The notes under the pieces were generated by a model. The model was not told where the DNA came from. It saw nothing but the letters and a program-made list of their open reading frames with translations, and did no database searches. Below are positions 12,151-22,703 of a stretch of DNA of 64,000 nucleotides, piece by piece (within the stretch, counting starts at the first letter, position 1; each line of letters starts with the position of its first letter). The DNA is taken from contig JAYKKI010000127.1 in assembly GCA_039881145.1 (NCBI GenBank), positions 620,001 to 684,000 of the forward strand, read 5' to 3'. Position numbers and translations under genes: made by a program. The stretch comes from Druceiella hillmani. Taxonomy: Eukaryota; Arthropoda; Insecta; Lepidoptera; Hepialidae.

Positions 12151-12189
12151 AAATATTATGAAAAGCGTATTGAGCTTTTCATAATATTT
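12151..12189. repeat. Perfect 16-bp stem-loop
   Basis: Arms 12151-12166 and 12174-12189 (aaatattatgaaaagc and its complement) enclose a 7-base loop. The word tattatgaaaa recurs twice just downstream (12203 and 12224), so this sits in a local cluster of related words. Confidence 0.75.
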
Positions 12190-12419
12190 ACATATTATGA
12201 AAAATGTATGCAAAATTATTTATATATTATGAAAACATCAATGTATAATTAAACGAATGGCGGGAATAACAAATTTTTATAATTTTATCTGGTTTACACA
12301 TGGAAATATTATAACCTTGGTTCCCTTAATACTAAAATATAAAATGTATGCCAACAGGACTGAATAAATATCTCGGCACTTGTTTACTTAATTTTGGTTA
12401 GCTTTCGCAGGTTACATCC

Positions 12420-12660
12420 AATTAAAAACATGTTTATCGTTCCCACTCTTCAGTGCATACGTTTAAGCTAATAATCACCTTAATCGAGACGAATAATATC
12501 GCTTACAGATAGTAATTCGGCAATTAAGACCTAATTACCCGCTCGTCTCACATCATTACTTTAGCCCCCGAAACCCTTAATTACGCGTTAGTGTTGAACG
12601 ACGAACGAATAGATTACACAGTTCAAGGTTTCATTTCACAATTTGAAACCGTGAGGTGTT
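12420..12660. other. Less AT-rich island with AATTA motifs
   Basis: Marked drop in AT content relative to both flanks, with CG dinucleotides and a run of homeodomain-type cores (gtaattcggcaattaagacc, taattaccc, ccttaattacgcg). All frames are closed. Candidate conserved non-coding element. Confidence 0.3.
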
Positions 12661-13985
12661 TGGTCCAAATTAGTTTCCATATAATAATTTATGACAAATA
12701 CATCTGAAAAGTTTATGGTTTCGGCCGAGTCATATTGTATATACCGTTGGACAAAACTAGTTTTTGAAATTTGCATATATTTTATTGTTTTCTGAATTAT
12801 CAGATTTTTTAAAAATTTACATAATGGCTTGAATTATATCAAGGAAATGTTTGGTCGTACATCAGAAATCTCGACGTTTGGAGAATTTATATTTTATATA
12901 TAAATACATAGGTATGTATGTGTGTACGTATAAATTGAAGACAAATTTTCATTTTGCCGCAAGAATAAAATATGTGTCATTTATCTATATTGGAATAGAA
13001 TAAATAAAGCTCCATTATCGCGATTTTCCATTCGCGACTAAAACATTTATCTCATTGCATTACTGGTTTGCCAGTTGACTTATATAATGCAGTCAGTTGC
13101 ATTTAAGTTCCAACAAGAATACAAAAAATTGTACATCTCTATCGAGAGCTTAAGAAGCTTTAGGTATTATAGCATCGCTTTAGCGACTTTAAAGCTGTAA
13201 AGTACGCAAAAGGAAAAAATAACAAAAAGAATTCTATGTGACCCTCACTTTTATTTAAAAGCATTTTTTACTAAATCATGGACTTACTTGAATTTTACTT
13301 ATTAAGTCGAGATATAGGCTATAAGAAAATCTGAAAAAAGAAGATTAAACCATATGAAAAATGGTGTTGGCACACAACGCTATGCCTACACTCTGGACTT
13401 TTAAATAAACTAATGTGCCCATACTCCTGGAGCGGAAAATAAAAACTAGACTATACACCATCTGCCTATAAAGAATACCATCATAATTGTTTTCCCATAG
13501 CGCAATGCATAGAAGATAGGCTACAAAGCTTCAGTCATATACGTAAGCCATTTCGGTGTGTTGCTTACTGATATTAAAATTAAAAAGAAATATTTTATAA
13601 CGACATACATGTCTCATTATTTCAAATAACTCAATAAAGTTCTTTCCTTAATTTCAAATATCTTCACTTTCTCTACTTCTTATTTACGGTCTTATTCTCT
13701 CAATTGCAAACGGTGTCATCTTGATTTTACTAATGCGTATCAAATGTTTTCGCCACATTCCGTGAAATGATAAGTAACTCGATTTCATTAAACAGCTGGA
13801 AATTAGTACCATTAAGTACGCGCTGTCGTACTGGTCGTTGGATAATTCAAAAAAATATTTTTAAATTATCCAACCTATCCCGGAAAAAAGTTTGGTTATA
13901 TGTTCACTATTGTTCTAGAATTAGATTTTAAAACTAGCTGGTTCCACTTCCTTTTCCAAACAAACAACCAACTTTTATTCATTAT
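12661..13985. other. AT-rich DNA
   Basis: No gene recognised. A small imperfect hairpin, gttggataatt ... aattatccaac, lies at about 13838-13874. Confidence 0.55.
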
Positions 13986-14168
13986 GTGTTTTATAAAATT
14001 AAATTTGGAAAACTTTGGAATCAATTGGATACTGAGAACAGGGACTCATCCTCTATAAATGTTTTCAAAAGTCATCTGAAAAAAATATTTTCTTTCAAAT
14101 CCCTTAGTTCTAGGTTTGATAAATTTAATGTTGTTTGCCTTACAGTAAAAATGTGTGAAGGTTTGTAA
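13986..14168 (+). pseudogene. Possible non-LTR retrotransposon C-terminus fragment
   Basis: The first 30 residues of a 60-codon frame read LWNQLDTENRDSSS, then INVFKSHLKKIF. This follows the ending of CR1/L2/Jockey-type reverse-transcriptase proteins, where 'R.iklWNsLP...vv.a.sl..FK..Lk..l' is typical. The characteristic LP after WN is not preserved, and no upstream reverse-transcriptase sequence is visible. The downstream residues are not similar to anything. If real, it is a 3' stub of a 5'-truncated insertion. Confidence 0.3.
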
Positions 14169-15201
14169 TTAATAGTTTTCTTATATTTTTTTCCTTTTTC
14201 TTTGATATTGCATTTTTATACTTTTTACTTGAAGAGTTTATTTTCTAACTTTACAAATTTTGTACAAATTTAACTCTCTTTTTTCCATATTACCAAACAC
14301 TAGAGTAACAATAATAAATAAACAGTAGAACTATTTTATTTTAGATCATTTTTTTGGTAACAATAAACTATACATAGAAAACCTGTCGCCCTAAAGTCAT
14401 AAAAAAATACTAAAAATTTGTCATGGTGCAACAAAAGCTGTTAACCGGAGAATAATAGTTTTAGTAGCTGAGGTTATTAAATATAAATTAAATAAATAAA
14501 GAGTTAGCAAAAGTTATATACTGATAATAATCCAATACTTTAAAATACTCTTTACGTTAATACTACCCCATTTTATATTAATATGGATGAAAAATAATGT
14601 AGATGAAAATAAAAACAATTATCAGATATATAATTAAAAATAAGAATCTCTGAAAAAAATATTTCTAAGATGTAAGTTATGCTATCGAAATCGGATCCAT
14701 ATTAATAGTCCACTCTAACTTAGTTACCGACAAAGTTAGTATTGAGTGAAATAATTTGTAGGGCGAGTACTTTTAGTTATACTAACGGTTCCGAGATTAC
14801 TATTTTGAATAATCTCTTATGAAATATACAAACTTGGAGCACTATTTACGATGAAGATTTTATGTATTTACTTATATTATATACATTTATTATTATGTGC
14901 ACGTATTGTGTATGAAACAGAAATTTTTATGTATCGATGTTTCAAAGCAGCCAACTTTGTTTGCCTCAATTATGTATCGAGCATAAGAAAAATTAAGGAA
15001 AACTTGAGATATTGTCTGATATTACTCCTTGAAGTTACTAAATGTTTCCACTGATAATGTGAAAATTACTAACGATCACTAGTATTATTTGTCCATTTGT
15101 CACATATTAACGATGGGTAACCTATGAAGTAAATAAAGGAATTTGCAGTAAAATATTTAGACCAAGAACCTATAAATTAAATTTTATTACTAATATGGAC
15201 A

Positions 15202-15203
<2 letters not shown>
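14169..15203. other. AT-rich DNA
   Basis: No gene seen. Slightly less AT-rich around 14690-14820, where tagttaccgacaaagttag forms part of a patch with AATTA-like words. Confidence 0.5.

Positions 15204-15266
<63 letters not shown>
15204..15266. repeat. (TA)n microsatellite
   Basis: Alternating TA with one c interruption near 15238. Confidence 0.97.
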
Positions 15267-17232
15267 CGTTTTTTTACGGAAATGATTCCTATGGGAACAT
15301 AATCCGCCCTTATATCTTTAAAAAGTATTAGGAAGGGTTACATGACAATACTGCACAGTAAGTGTACAAAACTCATTTTATACACCGCCTGAACCAAAAA
15401 TTGAGGACATCTCTTGGAAAATCTAAAGAGCTTAACCTTGTTATATTATTTGCAAGGTGTTAAATTTTTACGATGTGAATGCTCATGAAAAAGCTCATGT
15501 TTGGGGAGTTTCCTTTTAAATTTCAAGCTGTAAGAGGACTTAGGTATATAAAAATGGATTTGGCATACTATTCGTAAGATATTTTTTTCTTTTTCACGAA
15601 ACTTGATTTTCCGTATTTTTACGGGTCGAGATTTTTACTTATTGAGATTGTACGTGTGATTATTTTATATTTATTTAGCTATTTATATACACTTTATATA
15701 ACTTTATGAATGTAACTCGATTCATTCACTCTCATATAGGGATAAAATAACAAAAAATGTTAAATTTTGAAGTAAGAGGTTAAAGGTATGATTAATAAAA
15801 AAATGAAGATAAAGATTTTTAATCCTATTTTTTGTCGTTTGCGTCATGTCTTTTTTAATTAAGAAATTTTTTTCCAGATCTTAATTTTCTCTTAAAAAAG
15901 ATGGTGAAAATATAAACGAACAAAAATATGCCACAGTAACACGAAATATTTTTTTTAAATATAGTGGTAATCATATTGGACAAATACGTTTGGCTCTATC
16001 TATCATATCTATAGTATTGAGTGAAAGACATTAACCAAAAGAACTTAAATAAATAAAAGTATATTTAAAATATTTACTATCTCAAAACATTGCAGTTAAT
16101 AATATCGACATAGTTTTCATTAATTCAATAAAATTATATAGTGTTTGATTTACAAGTTATTATAAAAAGTGGCTGGCTATAAGCTATTTTGTAGTTGCTA
16201 TTTTTGTTATATCTTGAACTGACGTCTTAAGATAAAGTAAATTAAAAAAAATAGATACAACTATAATCGGTATGAAATTTACATGTTTCTTTGTATGTCC
16301 GTGTACCGATTAGGTATTGATATCGGTGAAGGTAGCACCGGAAGTCATTAGAATTTGTACTTTTTAATAATCGTAATAAAAAATTGATTCAAATTTCCAA
16401 AATCGAACTCTTTTTCCCTAATTGATTATTTACTATTTTACGAGTGGCTCGCAATTTGAATATTACTTTTGTCTTTTTAAAATCAATTTCACGGAAGATA
16501 ATTCTTGACCGATGACTTTTTACATCCTTCTTTGTGGCCTAAATCAACAAAAAGTTAAGGTCGACTTCAACTGTCGTTTTGTTATGGTTTCATGCTACTA
16601 ATTATAAATCACTTAAAGATATCCTATGTGATCGCATCAATGTCAATTATGATCTGTGTGAGATATGTTCCTCAAGAGCGTAATTTTAAGAGAAGATCAA
16701 TGCTGTGCTCTTCGATATAAAGACTTAAGAAGGAGAAGTCGATCACCAGACTCATGCAAGTTTCGATATTTGTATGAAAATAATTTACAATATTCAACAT
16801 GAAAATTTAAGTGTCATGGTATGTTAAGTGATATGAATACTAACATAGACACTTGTTATTACTTTGCATTCGCAGAGAATATAAAATATAACCCACATAT
16901 AAATATGCCATAAAAGGATGTGTAACAATTTGTGGGAATATTTTTCACATCTTTGGTTCTTAGTGAAAATAAATTTGTTAGATGTACAATGTTTTCACTT
17001 GCATTTACAAGATTGACTATGAGACTGAATATTTTAATTCGCCTTATTGAAATAGTCTAGTATATAATTATTAACTCTATTTCCAGTCGGGATATCTCAA
17101 CATTTTTTTATCGCCTAATGTGTATGAATTTCTAGTGTCGTCTTAAGATATGATATCGCAAACACTACAACCCAAACGGACGCACTCTGTGGGTATATAA
17201 TCTTAAGATCCGATTTAAAATAACTTCACGTA

Positions 17233-17235
<3 letters not shown>
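15267..17235. other. AT-rich DNA
   Basis: No gene, array or strong hairpin. A patch at 15505-15545 contains aaatttcaagctgtaagagg, which may be a fragment of the insect-type repeat seen at 9888. A patch at about 16630-16770 is less AT-rich but closed in all frames. Confidence 0.5.
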
Positions 17236-17295
<60 letters not shown>

Positions 17296-17310
17296 ATATA
17301 TATTTACCCA

Positions 17311-17345
<35 letters not shown>

Positions 17346-17362
17346 TTATGTATATACATATA
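17236..17362. repeat. (TA)n microsatellite with tttaccca interruptions
   Basis: The TA run is broken twice by the phrase atttaccc, 16 bases apart, then continues with tg variants to about 17362. Confidence 0.95.
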
Positions 17363-17811
17363 ATCTCAACTTGAATAATTAAATAAATTAAAATCTGGAG
17401 GTGGTTTTTAAAAATAGTTATTTGAATAATAATATTACCTATTTAATAAAGTACACAAAATATGGTACCAAAGATTAGCTCGATTAGCTCCCGTCTCTTA
17501 AGTAATTCATCTTAATTCATATTAGCGGATTACTCGAGAGATATTACAAATAGTGACAACATTCGCCATACGTTATTGGCAATACTGTGACAATATCGAT
17601 AAATAATACTCGAGAGCATTTAATAATTTAGATGTCTTCCTACGTCAAATTTAAATTTCTCAGTAAGGAATATTAAGTTGGTTAAGGAAATAATCTAGTT
17701 AATAAAAAAAATTTACGTAGTTAGTAAATATAATTTTGATTATCTATCATGGTTTACCTGCAATTTGCAAATATTTCGTTTCCAATTAAGAAATTTTGCA
17801 AATATTTTGTT
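17363..17811. other. AT-rich DNA
   Basis: No gene. 17480-17600 has tactcgagag twice (17531 and 17607) and scattered CG dinucleotides. Confidence 0.5.
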
Positions 17812-17966
17812 GTTGTCGCCGTGGTGATTACAAGGCATACGGATTTTGACGACGCGGTGCATCGTGGGGAACCGGATTTGATTCCCGGCCGTTCGTCGAA
17901 CGGTAGCCCCATTGTTATGGTTGGCTGTAAGAGATTTCTATCATATCAATAAGTTCGTCATATGTA
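17812..17966 (+). repeat. tRNA-derived SINE, plus-strand copy
   Basis: This GC-rich segment starts gtcgccgtggtgattacaag. It carries a weak B box, gatttgattcc (17874-17884), a small palindrome ccgttcgtcgaacgg, and the tail ggttggctgtaagagatt ... atcaataagt. The minus-strand segment at 22105-22265 has the same parts in the same order. Two copies of a Pol III-box-bearing, tRNA-like module with a shared tail are what a SINE family looks like. The ataagt..tatgta end resembles the 3' ends of RTE-type LINEs, which would be the mobilising partner (inference). The open frame running through it (17749-17952) has no meaning. Confidence 0.65.
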
Positions 17967-18889
17967 TCAATTAGATACATTCAAGTAGATAAATTAGAAT
18001 TAATCTAATTATTACCGAAAACTTACGTGCTTAGTGAATAAAATTTCATTGGGAATGATTATTTAACTGCAAACTATTTGCAAATATTTTATAGTTTTAA
18101 GACAAATTCTGTTGGCTACTTTAAGGATTTTAACGTCAAAAAGGAAAACAGAACTTTTAAAAAATAAATTCAGCGTTATTTTTTCACTTGCCTTTTTCTG
18201 ACAAACCTCTTGACGTACAAACTTGAATGGAAAAGTAATATACCATAATATATACTTTAGTGTGTCATTTCAAAGATTAGTTATAAGCATATATGTTTCA
18301 CAATTTCAAGTAGGATTTATTTAGATAAATAAAAATTTGGAAAAAAACATGCTCTTGCCTAATTTTATAAATAGTGTAGTCCACCTTAAGAATTAGTATT
18401 TAAACTTCCATTGACCATCATTTCATTACATGTAATTGCCTTTAAAAAAATTGAAAAAATTAATTAATTTCTAAAATATATAAAAAAATTTATCGGGATT
18501 TGTACTCAATCATAGTCCTGGGAAGCCGTATCGGGTACCCGGTATTACACCTATATAAATTAATTTTTTTTGAACAATTTTTGAACTATATGTTTTTTTT
18601 GAGCAAATTCAACTAATTGTCTATGTAAAAATTATATTGCACAGTATCCTCCTTAACTAGTAACGCTGAACTCGGGGTAGTTTCATTAATGGAATTCTTA
18701 GGTCTATTTCTACTTGAATATATTTATTGAACCGCAATGCTTCTTCCAATACCAAGATTAATTTCTTGTAATCGATTTAATAACCTTTTATATACGGCTT
18801 TAAACTATAGGGTAGTCTCATTGTTATTTTATCCATCTCTGGTCTTTAAAAAAAATTTGAAGTCATCTAGTCTAATTTCACAGATAAAT
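17967..18889. other. AT-rich DNA
   Basis: No gene recognised. A short GC-richer phrase at 18515-18550 (ccgtatcgggtacccggtat) is palindromic around gggtaccc. Confidence 0.5.
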
Positions 18890-18990
18890 ATTTTAAAAAA
18901 CTACTTTTATTTACAAGTACATAAGCTCGAAAGACAGGCCACATTTCCTTGCCCAAGGTGCAATTTCATACCTAAAAGGAAATCTTAAAC
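18890..18990 (+). pseudogene. Possible relic of a C2H2 zinc-finger exon
   Basis: At the end of an 83-codon frame the residues read LERQATFPCPRCNFIPKRKS, then stop. In the BTB-zinc-finger (lola-like) exons of insects the finger reads F.CPRCG..YKRK..L..H...ECG. Spacing from the second Cys (18959-18961) to KRK matches that pattern, but the following His and Cys are not found in frame: a stop comes directly after KRKS. A plausible splice acceptor (ttttatttacaag) lies upstream at about 18917. The match covers only about 14 residues, so chance cannot be excluded. If real, the exon is dead. Confidence 0.25.
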
Positions 18991-19281
18991 ATTCGGTTTT
19001 CCTATGTGATTCTATTCTTTTACCTTTTAGTAATTTTTTAAAGAGAGATTACCACTAACTTTGTTTTACAAAATTTCAAGAAATTTCATATTAGTCAACC
19101 TGCCGAAGGCATACCATAAATAAATGTTTTTTATCAGTTATCAATTTAAATTGTTCTGCCCAATTTTTATCACCATTTTATACTGTCATTGTTACTGAAA
19201 TTTACACGCTCGCATAATATACCATTGATTTTCACCTTATACCGTATGATATTATTATAAAATACACATCTCTTCATTTAG
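18991..19281. other. AT-rich DNA
   Basis: Nothing recognised apart from the pyrimidine-rich stretch cacatctcttcatttag at its right edge, which would serve as a 3' splice site. Confidence 0.5.
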
Positions 19282-19375
19282 CTGTTTCGGGAAGAGAAGC
19301 TTTCATAATGGCTACTCATATTCCGCAAATACGGCGGAACTTCTGCAAGCAATGTTGGAAAATCTTCCTCCTTGA
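19282..19375 (+). CDS. Candidate short terminal exon, neuropeptide-like
   Basis: After a good acceptor (ctcttcatttag, ending at 19281) a 30-codon frame runs to a TGA at 19373-19375. It begins CFGKRSF and ends LLQAMLENLPP. GKR is the usual amidation and dibasic cleavage signal of neuropeptide precursors, and ..SCFGKR or ..RxRFGKR endings occur in allatostatin-C-like and NPF precursors, whose last exons can be short. The segment is GC-richer than its flanks. No upstream exon carrying a signal peptide or the mature peptide was found in this window. The identification rests on a handful of residues and is speculative; an unrecognised repeat is an equal alternative. Confidence 0.15.
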
Positions 19376-19904
19376 GGTGTACTGCAGCAAGGGTTCTATT
19401 ATTATGTTTACCTTCGAAATTACTTAAACAAAGCTTGGATTTTATATTCGGAGGTCATTCTTATATCTTAAGGCTATCATCCAAATTACACGTCGCTTTT
19501 CATTCTTCGGAAAATCATAAAAGATTAAGATATTTCCGGTGATTATATTAACTTTTTTATTCATTTGAGAAAGAGATGAATATACGTTCTCGATTACATC
19601 TCACAAACGCTCAACCGCTGACTAATAAAATAACGCGTTGCTCACGCCGGTTACAAGTAGAGGCATTCAGTTGAAATACTCATATCATCTAGCGCGCATA
19701 CACAAAATGCAACTAACCTCTCGCTCATACTAGGTTAAGAAATGTTGATTTTATTGAAACATTTTGTTCTTAATAGTTACAAAAAATTTATAGAGTACTG
19801 ACAAATCAAAAGAGACACTTTGCCTCTTTTTCACAGTCTCGGTATTATTTGTGCGTTTGCGCAGCATACAAGTGATATTTTAAAATATTTATTAATGCTT
19901 TAAT
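19376..19904. other. Moderately AT-rich DNA, nothing recognised
   Basis: GC is a little raised up to about 19530 and around 19610-19720 (cgcgttgctcacgccggtta), but frames are closed and no repeat partner was seen. Confidence 0.45.
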
Positions 19905-20062
19905 GTATAACTACTATAATTTAATGTAACTATGTGATGTAGTATTATTTCTACTTTCTTTAATTTCTTTACCACGACCTAGGTTTCATTGTATTACAAC
20001 ATCTTCAGGTGGGCTATTAGCAAAGATATTTGTTAATAGCCCACCTGAAGATGTTGTAATAT
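19905..20062. repeat. Fold-back, family copy 2; possible Penelope-like end
   Basis: Perfect 28-bp arms (19992-20019 and 20034-20061) enclose a 14-base loop. Left of them lies the family core tatgtgatgtagtattattt shared with 6964-7090 and 42306-42455. Read on the minus strand the segment gives ccacctgaagatgttgtaat, acaatgaaacctaggtcgtg, gtagaaataatactacat. The order CTGAAGATG, short stem, GAAAC follows the conserved end phrase of many arthropod Penelope-like elements, which encode hammerhead-type ribozymes and often insert with inverted partial ends. No Penelope reverse transcriptase was found nearby. The hairpin is seen directly; the family assignment is inference. Confidence 0.6.

Positions 20063-20063
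<1 letters not shown>

Positions 20064-20114
<51 letters not shown>
20064..20114. repeat. (TA)n microsatellite
   Basis: About 50 bp of TA between the fold-back and repeat unit A. Confidence 0.96.
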
Positions 20115-20118
<4 letters not shown>

Positions 20119-20310
20119 GCAGTGTTTATTATTTTATATCTTTTGAAACGTGACATTGATTTTTTTCTCATAGATAATACTAAGTTTATTTTAATAACCG
20201 AATAAACAAATCGTAACCGTAAAGCGTACCCAACTTCAATTAGCTGTATTGACAAATGAAATGCATAAATAATATTAATGATTTAAAGTTTACAATTTCC
20301 ATGTTTTCAT
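20115..20310 (+). repeat. Repeat unit A, plus copy
   Basis: Begins tgcagtgtttattattttat next to (TA)n and ends gtttacaatttccat. The reverse complement of 22509-22664 matches it at roughly nine bases in ten, apart from an extra stretch of about 28 bases here (around 20200-20229). High similarity marks a young dispersed repeat. Both copies carry (TA)n at the same edge, so the TA run is probably part of the element. Confidence 0.85.
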
Positions 20311-20444
20311 GACAAGACTTCAGTTATACTCTTTTTTTCGTGGAAAAAACAGTTTTTTCTACAAATGTCAAATATGTTACAGTATTTTTCCTGCTTTATC
20401 TTCTATCATATTGACCTCGGTCTCTAAGTTAATATTGCTTTTGA

Positions 20445-21110
20445 CTAAAAAAAGCTTTTGATCATGTCAAAAACTATATCTTACTAAATCGCCTTGGTGT
20501 GGCAGGATTCTCCGTTAAAATTTTAGCATTCTTTTCTTTATGTCTTACGGATAGAAAGTAATAGGTACGAGTGGGAAATTTTGAATCCGAGATTACTATG
20601 CACAATTGGAAGTGAGGTAGTCCTCTCTTAAAAGCCAGTAGTCATGAAGACTGTACATTATTTGTTTTTTGCAGTCATCAATGGTACAGTTATCAAGGGT
20701 ACTGCAGATGGTGTATAGTTGCAGAGTTACCTCAGCATCGTCATTTAGGGAATCGCAGTAATCGGTATACGGCTTAATGCATACAAATTGTCAATAATAA
20801 GTTACTCCCAAGAATAGGCTCCAATTAAATACGAATATACGGTCAATGGGATCCCATTGCATATTTTATAGAAGATCGTCAATTTTCGAGCGAGGTTTGC
20901 TTTGCGATTGGCGTTTCATGGATATTTAGGGAATGTAGCAAAAGAATTAACTCAAAAACTTTGGTTCTTGTTGCATAATTCAACTCATCAATTCACTTAC
21001 ACACAAAATCGATTAGAATCTGGCTCAGTTATTTGGGGTCCACACTAAGCCAAGTTCCTTTAATATCTATGAATGAGACAGTATGAATACTTCATATTTA
21101 TATTCCTAAC
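20445..21110 (+). pseudogene. Degraded non-LTR reverse transcriptase (CR1/Jockey type)
   Basis: Three blocks in the right order follow the palm-to-thumb part of a non-LTR reverse transcriptase. Block one (20445-20600) reads LKKAFDHVKNYILLNRLG and CLTDRK, matching the catalytic motif A region 'DL.KAFD.V....LL.KL' and 'YL..RK..V'. Block two (about 20790-20880) reads APIKYEYTVNGIPLHIL, matching the 'Y.iNg..L' segment after motif C. Block three (about 21010-21110) reads RLESGSVIWGPH, matching 'R..LEYGS.iW.P'. Stops and frame changes are frequent. The GVPQGS block is gone, and only a weak trace (TADGV near 20700) stands where YADD should be. The element cannot encode an enzyme. It lies between the two inverted copies of repeat unit A. 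Confidence 0.7.
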
Positions 21111-22104
21111 GATTTCCTTTTGAATATGCTAGTTTTTCATTCCTTGTAACTAAAAAGAGGCGTCGCACTTTTTAAATTTATTTTCCGGCTATTAAAATAA
21201 CAAATCAAAGCCTTAATTAATGGACAATTTTAATTTTTCTTACCTGACAATTTCATATGCTCTTACAATCCAACCTTATTTACTATACCGTTATCCAACC
21301 TTTTTTACTATACCTTCAGAACAGAACTATGTTGAATCTCTCCAGTTAACATATCGTTTGTACCCCAAACGATACAATAAAAATGTAAATACTACGAATA
21401 TTTAATTATTATACCACCTGATCGCGGTCGCACCAAAATATGATTTGTTTATGATGAGTGAAAGCAAAATATTGTGGAAAGGTGTATTTTTTATCTTTTG
21501 TAGTTCTTGTATAATTTTGTATTTAGTTTAATATGTAATTTACGTTTTGTTAGACTATTAATATGTTATACTTACGAATGGGTTACCATGGCATTTACAC
21601 TTTCTGCAGAGTAATTACCGGTTAGAATATTGATCTAGAAAACTTGACACGATTTCATAATTAGTCAACAAGTGGAAATATTTTCTTCAAAAACGCTTAA
21701 CGCAAATGAAAATTTGGCGTGGGTTAAGCACTGGAGAAACTATAAAATTTTCAACAAAAGATCAATGTGATTATTAAAATTAAAAATAAATAATTACGTG
21801 AATTAAAACATAGCGATTTTAATTATATTTGTGAAAACATCGCTCATATTATACGAAAATTTGTAGTAAACATTACATGTACCGGAAACTAAGTAAATTA
21901 TGTAAAGTAGTTCTACAATTTCAAATTATAAATAATTTTACTTAGTGCCGCTGGCTTATGACAGCATAAATCTGGTGAAGGCATCTAACAGACATTAATG
22001 TCAAATACACACCAGAGTAAATTTAGTCTATTCTCTTTGTTACGTCATTTGGTAAACAGAGTGGAAACGTTTATATATTTATTTATACACTTTAACTTAT
22101 ACGA
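21111..22104. other. AT-rich DNA
   Basis: No gene seen. The 61-codon frame at 21220-21405 is low-complexity and includes a local duplication (tccaacctta/tccaacctttttt) and the near-palindrome atatcgtttgtaccccaaacgat. Confidence 0.5.
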
Positions 22105-22265
22105 TTAACATATAGTGGACTTATTGCTATGAGAGCAATCTCTTACAGCCAACCAGAACATCAGTTCAACCCTCGCTCGACGAGCGACCGGAATCGAACT
22201 AGGGTCCCCGCGGGGCGGCCGCTGTCAAAGGCCGTATTCCTTGTGATCACACCACGACGAAGACA
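22105..22265 (-). repeat. tRNA-derived SINE, minus-strand copy
   Basis: Read on the minus strand it starts cgtcgtggtgtgatcacaag, has a near-perfect B box agttcgattcc (plus-strand 22190-22200), the palindrome cgctcgtcgagcg, then ggttggctgtaagagattgc and a tail ending atagcaataagtccactata. It is better preserved in its Pol III box than the copy at 17812-17966. The strong local GC content contrasts sharply with the neighbourhood. Confidence 0.7.
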
Positions 22266-22508
22266 TGTTTAGGAAGGAGGTAAAGGGAGGGGTAGTATAA
22301 TTATGATAAAGCTACGCGAGTGAAACAGCAAAGCAAAATTGGTTTAAAATAACACGTAATTATCGATCATAAAAAAATAATAGACAAAAACTAATATAAC
22401 AAATGCTTTTAATTAAATATACATAGTTCGAAAACGTATTCTTCTAAACGGTTCATAATGAACCTTTTTTAAATTTGTCATTCCTGTCAAATTAATATAA
22501 TTAATTTT

Positions 22509-22663
22509 TAATGTGGAAATTGTAAACTTTAAATCATTAATACCATTTATGTATTTCATTTGTCAATATAGCTAATTGAAGTTGGGTACGTTAAAATAAA
22601 CTTAGTGTTATCTATGAGAAAAAAATCAATGTCACGTTTCAAAAGATATAAAATAGGTAACAC

Positions 22664-22664
<1 letters not shown>
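22509..22664 (-). repeat. Repeat unit A, minus copy
   Basis: Inverted partner of 20115-20310, lacking about 28 bases present there. It directly abuts the (TA)n run at 22667-22700, mirroring the arrangement of the other copy. Confidence 0.85.

Positions 22665-22666
<2 letters not shown>

Positions 22667-22700
<34 letters not shown>
22667..22700. repeat. (TA)n microsatellite
   Basis: TA run at the edge of repeat unit A. Confidence 0.95.

Positions 22701-22703
<3 letters not shown>

Noticed and set aside
12151..12189. Bacterial-type transcription terminator
   Set aside because: Eukaryotic context, AT-rich stem and no adjacent gene.
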